A program made the position numbers and the translations under genes. Positions 1 through 9,053 of a stretch of 64,000 nucleotides of DNA are shown in pieces. Position 1 is the stretch's first letter. The number at the start of each line of letters is the position of its first letter. Origin of the DNA: Novipirellula caenicola (GTDB lineage: Bacteria > Planctomycetota > Planctomycetia > Pirellulales > Pirellulaceae); assembly GCF_039545035.1 (NCBI RefSeq), contig NZ_BAABRO010000022.1:1-64000 (forward strand), written 5' to 3'. The notes beneath the pieces are model-generated. The model worked only from the letters and a program-made list of their open reading frames with translations. It ran no database searches and was not told where the DNA came from.

Positions 1-125
1 GGAGTGAGGAGTGAGGAGTGAGGAGTGAGGAGTGAGGAGTGAGGAGTGAGGAGTGAGGAGTGAGGAGTGAGGAGTGAGGAGTGAGGAGTGAGGAGTGAGG
101 AGTGAGGAGTGAGGAGTGAGGAGTG
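1..125. repeat. 7-bp tandem repeat (GGAGTGA)n
   Basis: The window opens inside a perfect microsatellite of the heptamer GGAGTGA, about 17-18 copies, ending where the sequence changes to GCTCGGCGGG. The left boundary is outside the window. A 7-bp period would shift frame in every copy and no open frame through it looks like a gene, so it is read as intergenic. Such arrays are prone to slippage and assembly collapse. Confidence 0.97.
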
Positions 126-775
126 CTCGGCGGGTGATGGGCCGAGAGATTGATGGTGGAGATCGATCGGGAATAACGTGAAGCGAAAAGCCGGTTGTTC
201 GGGCTTCATCTTTTTGTCACCCATTTTTTTGCCTGATTTTGTCGTCAGCGGACGTCGTTTTATTGAGCTCAGGGGGCGTCAATTTGCTTCGTCCTTTAGG
301 CAATGAGTCGATCGCTGCCGCCGCTCCCGCGGCAAGGCGGTGTTGTCGATTCCGAAACCCCATGCTTACGCATGGGGCTAAGTGCTGCCGCCGCTGTCGC
401 GGCTGACCTGCTTTGCCAATTGTGGCCACGTAGGAACGATACGTTGTCCAGAGCACCGGATTGTTACTCAGTGCTAGAGCGACGGCGAATTTGGTTCGGT
501 CGTTGCTCGAACAATGGGTAGACAGAAAAATGGGCGCGACAGAAAAATGAGAGTGCCATGGCGATTCCCGTTTCATTTCCAACGCTGGCGTCGTTGCTAT
601 TTTCTAACCTTCCATCTTTTAACCTTTTGCTTTTTCCGGTGGTGCGCTGCATCAGGAAGGCGATCGCTGTTGTTGTGTTACAAGAAGTTGATGCGACGAA
701 TGAGCTGAAACTCTTGACGGCTTGTTGATTTTGTCCAAATGCAAATCGTATCGGTGAGCCGTAAGGCAGCGGGTG
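126..775. other. Gene-free stretch with one hairpin
   Basis: No convincing gene. Several short open frames exist on both strands, but they overlap one another, have repetitive or arginine-rich translations and match no family I recognise. The only clear structure is a perfect 8-bp stem, CCCCATGC/GCATGGGG with a TTAC loop, at 358-377, flanked on both sides by similar GCTGCCGCCGCT-type tracts (about 314-345 and 384-410). Confidence 0.6.
358..377. repeat. Short perfect hairpin
   Basis: CCCCATGC at 358-365 and GCATGGGG at 370-377 form a perfect 8-bp inverted repeat around TTAC. It is not followed by a T tract, so it is not a standard intrinsic terminator on the plus strand. It may be a short palindromic intergenic element; function unknown. 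Confidence 0.5.
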
Positions 776-822
776 GTGCCTGGGACCCGGCCGCTGACGC
801 GTCTCGGCTCAGTAAATCAATA
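776..822. repeat. Dispersed ~45-bp repeat, copy 1
   Basis: The sequence around TGGGACCCGGCCGCTGACGC and the following GTCTCGGCTCAGTAAATCAA is nearly identical to 15969-16015, where it has GTCGCGGCTCACTAAATCAA. Both copies are intergenic and in the same orientation. This is a dispersed non-coding repeat, and the copy here abuts the 169-bp array. Confidence 0.8.
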
Positions 823-825
823 AGC

Positions 826-2500
826 CTTTGGCGTGAGCGATGGGGAGAGTGTCGGAGCGAGAGTATCGCGTGCATCGATCATGGGGCGTATGGGCGGTGG
901 CGGTTCCAGCTTGGAAAGCTGGCCGACAATGGTGGGTGCCGAAACTTATGACAAGTTTCGCTACGGGGAACATTGTCGCTCGGCTTTCCAAGCCGATTGC
1001 GTGCGGTGTGGTTGGATTGTTAACGCGAGAGAATCGCGTGCGTCGATCATGGGGCGTTTGGGCGGTGGCGGTTCCAGCTTGGAAAGCTGGTCGACAATGG
1101 GGGGTGCCGAAACTTTTGACAAGTTTCGCTACGGGGAACAATGTCGCTCGGCTTTCCAAGCCGATTGCGTGCGGTGTGGTTGGATTGTCGGAGCGAGAGA
1201 ATCGCGTGCATCGATCATGGGGCGTTTGGGCGGTGACGGCTCCAGCTTGGAAAGCTGGCCGACAATGGTGGGTGCCGAAACTTTTGACAAGTTTCGCTAC
1301 GGGGAACATTGTCACTCGGCTTTCCAAGCCGAGTGCGTGCGGTGTGGTTGGATTGTCGGCGCGGGAGAATTGCGGGCATCGATCATGGTGCGTTTGGGCG
1401 GTGGCGGTTCCAACTTGGAAAGCTGGCCGACAATGGTGGGTGCCGAAACTTTTGACAAGTTTCGCTACGGGGAACATAGTCGCTCGGCTTTCCAAGCCGG
1501 TTGCGTGCGGTGTGATTAGAGTATCGGAACGAGGATATCGCGTGCGTCGATCATGGGGCGTTTGGGCGGTGGCGGTTCCAACTTGGAAAGCTGGCCGGGA
1601 TGGTGGGTGCCGAAACTTTTGACAAGTTTCGCTACGGGGAACATTGTCGCTCGGCTTTCCAAGCCGATTGCGTTGCGCCGTGATTAGAGTGTCGGAGCGA
1701 GAGAGTCGCGTGCGTCGATCATGGGGCGTTTGGGCGGTGGCGGTTCCAGCTTGGAAAGCTGGCCGACGATGGTGGGTGCCGAAACTTTTGACAAGTTTCG
1801 CTACGGGGAACATTGTCGCTCGGCTATCCAAGCCGATTGCGTTGCGCCGTGATTAGAGTGTCGGAGCGAGAGTATCGCGTGCGTCGATCATAGTGCGTTT
1901 GGGCGGTGGCGGTTCCAGCTTGGAAAGCTGGCCGACAATGGTGGGTGCCGAAACTTTTGACAAGTTTCGCTACGCGGTGCATTGTCGCTCGGCTTTCCAA
2001 GCCGGTTGCGTTGCGCCGTGATTAGAGTGTCGGAGCGAGAGTACCGCGAGCATCGATCATGGGGCGTTTGGACGGTAGCGATTCCAGCTTGGAAAGCTGG
2101 CCGACGATGGTGGGTGCCAAAACTTTCCACAAGTTTCGCTACGCGGTGCATTGTCGCTCGGCTTTCCAAGCCGATTGCGTTGCGCCGTGATTAGAGTGTC
2201 GGAGCGAGAGTACCGCGAGCATCGATCATGGGGCGTTTGGGCGGTGACGGCTCCAGCTTGGAAAGCTGGCCGACAATGGGGGGTGCCGAAACTTTTGACA
2301 AGTTTCGCTACGGGCATCATTGTCGCTCGGCTTTCCAAGCCGATTGCGTTGCGCAGTGATTAGAGTGTCGGAGCGAGAGAATTGCGTGCGTCGATCATGG
2401 TGCGTTTGGACGGTGGCGGTTCCAGCTTGGAAAGCTGGCCGACAATGGGGGCCTGATCGTGGTTTCGAAACTCTTGACGAGTTTTGCTACGCCCGGACCA
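826..2500. repeat. Tandem array of ~10 x 169-bp hairpin units
   Basis: A unit of about 169 bp recurs ten times. The GGTTCCAGCTTGGAAAGC core starts near 902, 1070, 1239, 1407, 1575, 1742, 1912, 2079, 2249 and 2418. Each unit contains long imperfect inverted arms: GCTTGGAAAGC plus CGACAATG pairs with CATTGTCG plus GCTTTCCAAGC about 40 bp later. Between the arms is a small stem GAAACTT/AAGTTTC. The last unit is divergent and incomplete, with a GAAACTC/GAGTTTT stem instead. Open frames crossing the array are repeat artefacts in several frames, so I do not call genes in it. Confidence 0.95.
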
Positions 2501-2513
2501 CGGTAGGGGACGC

Positions 2514-5500
2514 TTATTTGGGCTTGGTCTTGGGCAACGACAGGTTGCTTGGGCCACAGGTGTATGTGAACCCCGTTTTGATGAATGGTACTAGTACGCT
2601 GTCACGAGCGACCGAGATGTAGATGTCGTATTCGTCGGCGTCGATTTGATTGATGGTGCATGGAATCGATTCGCGAACTCCGTTCGCGTACAGATCCAGC
2701 GTCGCTGTGAAGGTTCCTCCAGCGTCTTTAAGGTGCTGCTCCCATTCATCGATGCCAATGAACTCGTATTCCGAATGTTCGTCGTCATCCGTGGACGGGG
2801 CTTCCCGCAACGGTGGGGCTTTTACCGCGTGTTGCACCGGAACTCGATCGGTCCACGCTAATTGTTGTTGTAACTTAGGCCCTGACCAGATTTCGTCGCC
2901 ACCGGACCAACGGAACGCCTTGGCGTCTTGGCCAGCGAGTTCGGATGCAATCGAAAACAATCGCAATAACGAGTTCGCTTGCTCGTCCAAGATGGCGATT
3001 TTGGTTGCCATCACCGGCGTGCTCAAGGAATCGCCAAGCCCACCGGGCAAATTGTCAGTTTGGTATTGGCGTTCACGCCAGCTGATTAGGATCCGTTGAC
3101 CTGCAGTTGACTGAAATAGCCACGCTTGGGTGTCAGCATTCTTATCGCGACGATTTTCGTGTTTGACGGATTCGAAGGTAAAGGATTCACCCAAGACGGA
3201 TTCCAACGCATCGGCTAATGGTTGCGGCTCGAATGACGCATCGCGTTCACGCAAGAGTTCGCCTGCAGAATCGACCAGGATATAGGGAATTCGAAGCGGA
3301 TATTGCCGGATCAAATCGGCTAGTTCGGGCGAATCTACATCACGGTTCAATCCAATGGTGCTGGATCGACGCTGCAGCCATCCGGTTGCACTCGATTTTA
3401 CGGCTGCATCAAGGTGGCTTTGTAGTGACGCAAAATCGCCGTTGGCGATGTCAACGACGGCTTGATCAGCCACCTCACTATCGGGAATTGGGTTTGCCGC
3501 AATCCACTGTTTGGCTTCGTCGACCTGCCCAGCACGAACCATCGCAGCGACGGCATCCTCGATCCGTTGCGGAAGGCTCCACGAATCATCACCCGAGTGT
3601 TCGACGCTCCTTTGGTAGGCGTCAATCGCATCCTGCAATCGGTTGATGCTGAGGTAGTAATCACCGATTTCGGATTGCAAGCCGGGATCGAGATTGTCCG
3701 AATGTTGCGGCAATTGTTCCGCACGTTGCAGCCAAGCGGCGAGTTCGTTGTCGTCCGCGATCCGGATGGACTCACGAATGGCGGCACTTGTCAAAACATC
3801 CAGATCGATCGTGTCCTCGAAATCGAGATCGTCAAGCGTGGTGTCGGCTGGAACCGCATGGGCGTAGACCAGATCACTCGCAAATTGGCGGATTAGTTCG
3901 TTAACGAAATAGCTTTCGTCGGCCTCGTATACCGAGGACCCCAAATCAATCGCTTGGCGATGATAGGTCATGGATTGTTCGGCTTCTTTGTTCGCCGTCG
4001 CCTCGGCGGCCTGGATACGCAGTCGCTGGAGGCGAACCGAATCCGAGTGGGTTGTGGCGGTGGATTCAAGGAAGCGATCGACCAGTGCCGAATTGGTACG
4101 CAGTAGCAGAAAGCTGCCCACACGATTGTGTTTGGCGGCATCGTCGGGCCATCGCTGGAGGATCTCGAGAGGACGATTGAGTTCCAGCAGCGAGTCGACG
4201 AGATAGTCCGCCGTGACATCGTCAAGCCAGCTGTCGTCGTCGAGTTCGTCTTCTGTCGCCTCGTCCAACTCGTCTGTCGCTTCCCACGGCTCGGTGTTTT
4301 GCGATTCGTTTGTTGGCTGGGAGTCGACCGAGTTCCGCCAAGCCAGGAAAGCGTCGAACGACGTCACTGCTTGTTCGTAGTCACCGTTGGTGTAGTTCGC
4401 CCACGCGGATAGCGCGGTGTGCCAACCGTTATGGCTAAGTGGGCTGTCCGACTTTAACGCCGAGAGCAATTTATCAAGATCGCAGTACAGCGAATCATCG
4501 TAAGCTCGCAGGACTAGGCTGCGCAACAAGTCATCATCGGGAGGTGATTCGGCAAACAGTTGATCGAAGTCATCGTTTTCCAAACGGACATCGAGATGAT
4601 TTTCAGTCGCAATCGTCTTGAGGTAATCGGATTCCGCGTTCTTTTTGCCTGCTAAGAAATGGGCAGCGGCGGCGTCGAGTTGATCGTGACTCCAGGCCAA
4701 ATTGCCCAAGGCAATTTCCAGTAACCCTGATGGTACATCGGATCGACCTTTGAGTTCGTCGACGATCGCCTGGGGCAATTCAGAGGACTTGCGAAACGTT
4801 TGCGATAGCAGCTGTGTCCATTGGTATTGTTCGTCGTGCTCGGCAATGATATCGATGATTTTGGCAACGTCCTGCGGGCGTGCCTGGGCGATCGCGTTGT
4901 AGAAGATGACCGAATCCAAGGGACAGACGCGAAGTGCCTGGATTGCCGCAACCGATGCTTTTTCGTTTTGATCCAGTTCGTCATAGATCAACGATCCGAT
5001 CCAGAATCCGTTGGGATGATTTGGCGATTGTTTCTGAGCCTGGTTGACTGCTTGCAGCGCAAGATCGTACTCGGCGAGGTTGTAATAGCAGACCGCTAGC
5101 GATGGCCACACGCCCCACATCGAGTTGGGCGATTCAATGGACTTTAATACGCGTACGGCTTCATCGTATTGCTCTAGCCGCATCCACGTGTACGCGGCTT
5201 GTAATCGCAGCACCGGACGGTCTTGCGGCAACATCGGCATCATTTCCGCTTTCCGGATGATTTGCTTCGCTCGCTCGAGGTCGTCGTCATACCATGCGAT
5301 TTCTGCTTCGCTTAACTCAGCCAACGCATTGTCGTAACCTTCGTCCAGTGGCGGATCGCCATGTAGGTACGAGGCATATTCATCCGATAGCCGCCGGCCA
5401 AACTCGAGCCGCTGCCAGTCATAAAATTTCCACTTGCCGTTTTCGTAAACTAAGAACCACTGCAACGATTCGACTTGATCGTCATCGGAATAACCCATCA

Positions 5501-6047
5501 GGTCGACGACGGCGAGTTTGCCAGTCGAGTCGATGCGAACATCGAGGATACGTACTTCACCCGAGATTGCATCGGGATTCGGTTGGAATTGCGTCAGCCA
5601 GTTTCGCAGTGCCAAACGATCGATGATGCTGAGTGAACCGCCACTCTCGTTGCTCATCGCAACGGCTTCGATAAACATCGTCAAGCTAAAGGGGACGTCA
5701 TCGCCGTTTTCCAGTCTGGCGTTGCTGGCGTTGACAAAATCTTCGATCGCCGGGTCAATCGAAGAAGTGGATTGCGTTTGTTTTTCATCGAGTAAACGGT
5801 CCAGCGACCGATTGAAATCGACCGCGTCCTGCTGGAATGCATCTTCGCGTGCTGCCAGTTCCACCTCAGTTGCCGGTCGTGCCATTCGCTGCATGGCAAC
5901 GTAGGCGATGGTGCCCAATCCAGCACAAAACAGGGCCATCGCCGCCATGATGATCGCAACAATGATCAACACGCGTTTGGTGGATGGTGATGCCGGATCC
6001 GGTTGATGAGCGGGATATTGTTCCGAAAATGGATTCGATTGAGACAC
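2514..6047 (-). CDS. Membrane-anchored TPR-repeat protein, unknown function
   Basis: An 1177-residue protein. A short Pro/Ser-rich N-terminus (about 1-23) is followed by one hydrophobic segment at about 24-52 (VLIIVAIIMAAMALFCAGLG). The long remainder is acidic and alpha-helical, with TPR-like pairs most visible at about 230-380 (for example AYTWMRLEQYDEAVRVLKSI and AVCYYNLAEYDLALQAVNQA) and again near 560-600 and 830-880. The predicted topology is N-in with a large periplasmic/paryphoplasmic scaffold. There is no catalytic motif. It lies 176 bp downstream of the Hsp70 gene on the same strand and may be co-transcribed with it; a link to protein folding or quality control is inference from position only. 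Confidence 0.85.
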   Translation of the reverse strand: MSQSNPFSEQYPAHQPDPASPSTKRVLIIVAIIMAAMALFCAGLGTIAYVAMQRMARPATEVELAAREDAFQQDAVDFNRSLDRLLDEKQTQSTSSIDPAIEDFVNASNARLENGDDVPFSLTMFIEAVAMSNESGGSLSIIDRLALRNWLTQFQPNPDAISGEVRILDVRIDSTGKLAVVDLMGYSDDDQVESLQWFLVYENGKWKFYDWQRLEFGRRLSDEYASYLHGDPPLDEGYDNALAELSEAEIAWYDDDLERAKQIIRKAEMMPMLPQDRPVLRLQAAYTWMRLEQYDEAVRVLKSIESPNSMWGVWPSLAVCYYNLAEYDLALQAVNQAQKQSPNHPNGFWIGSLIYDELDQNEKASVAAIQALRVCPLDSVIFYNAIAQARPQDVAKIIDIIAEHDEQYQWTQLLSQTFRKSSELPQAIVDELKGRSDVPSGLLEIALGNLAWSHDQLDAAAAHFLAGKKNAESDYLKTIATENHLDVRLENDDFDQLFAESPPDDDLLRSLVLRAYDDSLYCDLDKLLSALKSDSPLSHNGWHTALSAWANYTNGDYEQAVTSFDAFLAWRNSVDSQPTNESQNTEPWEATDELDEATEDELDDDSWLDDVTADYLVDSLLELNRPLEILQRWPDDAAKHNRVGSFLLLRTNSALVDRFLESTATTHSDSVRLQRLRIQAAEATANKEAEQSMTYHRQAIDLGSSVYEADESYFVNELIRQFASDLVYAHAVPADTTLDDLDFEDTIDLDVLTSAAIRESIRIADDNELAAWLQRAEQLPQHSDNLDPGLQSEIGDYYLSINRLQDAIDAYQRSVEHSGDDSWSLPQRIEDAVAAMVRAGQVDEAKQWIAANPIPDSEVADQAVVDIANGDFASLQSHLDAAVKSSATGWLQRRSSTIGLNRDVDSPELADLIRQYPLRIPYILVDSAGELLRERDASFEPQPLADALESVLGESFTFESVKHENRRDKNADTQAWLFQSTAGQRILISWRERQYQTDNLPGGLGDSLSTPVMATKIAILDEQANSLLRLFSIASELAGQDAKAFRWSGGDEIWSGPKLQQQLAWTDRVPVQHAVKAPPLREAPSTDDDEHSEYEFIGIDEWEQHLKDAGGTFTATLDLYANGVRESIPCTINQIDADEYDIYISVARDSVLVPFIKTGFTYTCGPSNLSLPKTKPK

Positions 6048-6223
6048 GTCCGTTATCCGTTGCGAATGGTGGCACTTGGGGATCGCCGGTTTAGATTGGT
6101 CGGCAGCACCGACCGTTGGGCGGCAATCATGTTACCTGCAAAACGTGTCCCGCCCAATTCGCGGTTGGCCAATTTACGGAGCGATTGGGCCAATTCTCGA
6201 GTCGATGTAGCGAATTGGGGAGT

Positions 6224-8008
6224 CTATTTAGCGGATTCGCGGGCGTTGAATTCCATTTTCCACTTTTCGTCGCCGCGTGTGCTATGGCACCACAACTCGA
6301 ACATCCCCAATTCTGTGATCCGGCTGGCGAATTTTACAGGGATGAACGCTTCGCCCGAAGTTGATTCGGAGGTCAGATGGACGGTGATCGGTTCGATCTC
6401 GACGACTTCCTCGGGACTCCAGCGATCGAGTTTCGACCCGGCTTGGTCATCCGAGCGGACTGCGGAGCTGAAGAAACGAAATTGAGCCGGTTTTCCGACG
6501 ACGATTCCGACTTCTTCGCTTGGTACTTCGGTTTCGGTGCCCTCTTCCATCCCGCGAGCCGCAACGCACAACGCACGCAGCGGTCGCGGTACGCCGGGGA
6601 TCGCCAATCCGGCGGTTTCGATGCCCACGTAATACGAGCGGGCCGTTCCGCCGCGGATGCGAATTCCGCCGCTTTGCTTGCTGAATCCGTAATACGCGGC
6701 GCCCATCGCGACAGAGGTATCCAGATCATCAAGCCCACCAAGGACGACGGGATCGTCATCGTACCAGCTGTTCAGCGTGTCCAGCATCCGGGTGCGAAGC
6801 GTTTCGCTACGGAAAACGCCGCCATTGAACAGAACGTGCGTTGGCGTCACGTTGGCGCTCGATTCGTCGGACGACTGGGCTGCCAAAAACGCAGCCACAT
6901 GTTTGGTGATCGCCGCATCGGCTTCGTAGGGAAGTCCGATGTCTTGGAACCCCGATGCCGCGTTGTGTTCGGGTCGCGCTGCGGCGTCACATTTCGGGAA
7001 GAAACCTTCAACGATCAACTGCTGAGTTTCCGCCTTGCCAATTTCGGCGGATATCGTGCCACCGATCAGCGAGCTGCCGCGTCCCAACACCGAGACGGTT
7101 TGTTGTTCTGGGCCATCGGGTGACAGCAGTTGCTCTTTGGCATCGCGACACGCGTGCCATAGTGCCACGCTTTGCCAGGGATCCAAATCGTGGCCTGATT
7201 CCGCGAACTTGGTGCTGGCGAAATGTGCGAGCGCAAGGTCCATGTTGTCACCCCCGAGCAGCAAGTGGTTTCCGACTGCAAGCCGCTCGAGGTTCAGTTC
7301 CCCGTCTTTCTGTGAGACGGACACAAGTGTCAGGTCGGTGGTCCCGCCACCGACGTCAACGACCAACATGACATCGTCGGCATGCAGCGTTTGACGCCAA
7401 TCGTCACCCTGGGCCGATAGCCATCGATACACGGCGGCTTGCGGTTCCTCGAGCAAGACAAAGGTTTCGGGCAGCCCCGCCGCCACGGCGGCTTGCCGCG
7501 TCAATTCACGTGCCGCCGGTGCAAAGGACGCAGGAACGGTCAGCACCACCTGCTGCTCGCGCAGCGGAGCGTCGTCGTGTTGTTCGTTCCACGCGGCGAC
7601 CAGGTGTGACAGGAAGCGGACGGTGCATTCGTACGCCGACACCTTATTGACTTCGGGTGGTGATTGCCAAGGCAGCACGGCATCGGTGCGACCGACGCTG
7701 CTGTGGCAGAGCCAGCTTTTAGCGGCGACGACGACTCGCTGCGGATTGTCGGCGGCTTGAGATCGGGCGTACGCACCAACGACTCCACCAGCGGGATCCG
7801 GGTTATAGGCGGTGCGTAGCGAGTCGACTTCGGATTCGCGTGGCAGGTACAAGAAGGACGGAAGCGATTCACGGGCTTCGATTTGCCCCGGTTGGACCAA
7901 TTGCGGAATCTTCATCAGTTGAAGATCGTCGGGGGCGTCCAACGGGCAAAACGCCACCACCGAATTAGTGGTGCCGAGGTCGATTCCGATACTGTAGCGG
8001 GCGTTCAT
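6224..8008 (-). CDS. Hsp70 family (DnaK-like) protein
   Basis: A 594-residue Hsp70/actin-fold ATPase. The start is set at the ATG giving MNARYSIGIDLGTTNS, because that is where Hsp70 homology begins; an upstream in-frame extension lacks family resemblance. The phosphate-1 loop GIDLGTTNS is at about 8-16, EEPQAAVY at 187-194, phosphate-2 VVDVGGGTTDL at 216-226, GGDNMD at 252-257 and an adenosine-type FNGG motif lies in the second half. The substrate-binding region is shorter and more divergent than in DnaK and lacks an EEVD-like tail. It follows a DUF2760 gene on the same strand. This matches the non-canonical Hsp70 group found beside DUF2760 in many bacteria. No DnaJ or GrpE gene is nearby. 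Confidence 0.93.
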   Translation of the reverse strand: MNARYSIGIDLGTTNSVVAFCPLDAPDDLQLMKIPQLVQPGQIEARESLPSFLYLPRESEVDSLRTAYNPDPAGGVVGAYARSQAADNPQRVVVAAKSWLCHSSVGRTDAVLPWQSPPEVNKVSAYECTVRFLSHLVAAWNEQHDDAPLREQQVVLTVPASFAPAARELTRQAAVAAGLPETFVLLEEPQAAVYRWLSAQGDDWRQTLHADDVMLVVDVGGGTTDLTLVSVSQKDGELNLERLAVGNHLLLGGDNMDLALAHFASTKFAESGHDLDPWQSVALWHACRDAKEQLLSPDGPEQQTVSVLGRGSSLIGGTISAEIGKAETQQLIVEGFFPKCDAAARPEHNAASGFQDIGLPYEADAAITKHVAAFLAAQSSDESSANVTPTHVLFNGGVFRSETLRTRMLDTLNSWYDDDPVVLGGLDDLDTSVAMGAAYYGFSKQSGGIRIRGGTARSYYVGIETAGLAIPGVPRPLRALCVAARGMEEGTETEVPSEEVGIVVGKPAQFRFFSSAVRSDDQAGSKLDRWSPEEVVEIEPITVHLTSESTSGEAFIPVKFASRITELGMFELWCHSTRGDEKWKMEFNARESAK

Positions 8009-8253
8009 ATTGGAATAGTCTGTGGAGTCAATCGAGAGAGAGAAGACGCGAGCGCGATGGCCCCTGCGGTGGTATTGTCGACGCAAAATCGAAGCGTGCA
8101 AACGTGCCCTTTTGCCGAAGCGGCGGAGGTGTCCATTAGCACGCGATTATGACCCGATCTCGGCCTCTATCAGGCAACGCTGGCAAACCGAGTCCTATAT
8201 CAACCCTGAATTTTCCGGTAGCGAAAGTCGTCGACGGCTTGTTGATTTAGCGA

Positions 8254-8364
8254 AGTTTCCTGCGGCAAGGGGTGTAGGATGGACTTCCTAGTCCGTCAAT
8301 GGTGGATTCGACGGACTAGGAAGTCCATCGTACGACTAAATCGACAAGCCGCCCGCGACTTCCG
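8254..8364. repeat. 111-bp palindromic element, copy A
   Basis: The core GGACTTCCTAGTCCGTC is followed, across a short loop, by its inverse GACGGACTAGGAAGTCC (about 8281-8327). The whole block from AGTTTCCTGCGGCA to CGCGACTTCCGC recurs almost base for base, in the opposite orientation, at 13333-13444. The shared sequence extends beyond the hairpin on both sides, so this is a mobile-like or REP-type element, not two unrelated terminators. The rest of the 8009-8439 gap holds no gene I can support. Confidence 0.93.
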
Positions 8365-8439
8365 CAACGCCACAGACGCACGAAGGCTTAAAAAAGATCG
8401 TTCACGGCGTTGGGCAGAAGTCAAGAAACGAGTGGCTTA

Positions 8440-8985
8440 CTAACGCTGGACTTGTGCCGGTGCGATCACGTTGGCGTCACGCTCGCTGCCGCGGTACGTC
8501 GGCAATTCCACCTTGGTCGCTTGCCAGCCTTGGTGGATCAGTTTGCCTGAGGTCGCCGATCCTTCGCCGATCCACTGGTAGCGTTCGGGCGATCCGTCTT
8601 CGCCAACGTCCAACTGAGCCCCTTCGCCCACATCGCTGACGGGCGCGAGTTCAAAGAATCGGGCCAACGTCGATGCACACTGTTGCAAACAGGGTCGGGC
8701 GGCTGCGCCGACTTGAGCGTCGGCATACTTGGTCAGATCCTCTTGAACCAGATCAACAAAGCGGGCCTCGCGCTGCAGCGCCGACAGCAACGTGATCGCA
8801 TCGCTTCGCACGGGCTTTGCCGCCGGCGGTGGAGCGGCCGCGGCGGGCTGCGGTTCCGTTTTCGGCAATAATTTCGGTTCGGTTTCCGGCGACGACTCGG
8901 GCTGTAACGCCTGACGAATTCGTTCGGAAGCCTGGTTGTCAAAAAGTGCTGCTGAGAACGCTCGAAAGGCGATTCCTAAGCCCAT
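8440..8985 (-). CDS. DUF2760 domain protein
   Basis: A 181-residue protein. The N-terminus (MGLGIAFRAFSAALFDNQAS) is helical, residues about 28-58 are a low-complexity Pro/Ala/Glu linker, and the C-terminal part (about 60-181) has the DUF2760 signature, including the region SALQREARFVDLVQEDLTKY and the two spaced cysteines in ARPCLQQCASTL. DUF2760 proteins are usually encoded beside Hsp70 homologues, as here, with the Hsp70 gene next downstream on the same strand after a palindromic element. The function of the family is not established; it is probably an accessory of the neighbouring chaperone. Confidence 0.85.
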   Translation of the reverse strand: MGLGIAFRAFSAALFDNQASERIRQALQPESSPETEPKLLPKTEPQPAAAAPPPAAKPVRSDAITLLSALQREARFVDLVQEDLTKYADAQVGAAARPCLQQCASTLARFFELAPVSDVGEGAQLDVGEDGSPERYQWIGEGSATSGKLIHQGWQATKVELPTYRGSERDANVIAPAQVQR

Positions 8986-9053
8986 CCTACATGTCCCTAA
9001 AAATAAGGCCGTACAAAGGTGTCGTGATGACAGGCTAGACGCCTATCCCGGGG

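Noticed and set aside
809-1831. Long minus-strand open frame across the 169-bp array with repetitive translation
   Set aside because: Comparable open frames occur in three frames on both strands because the repeat lacks stops; no family or start signal supports any of them.
826-2500. CRISPR array
   Set aside because: Units of 169 bp have no short direct repeat with unique spacers, and no cas gene is present.
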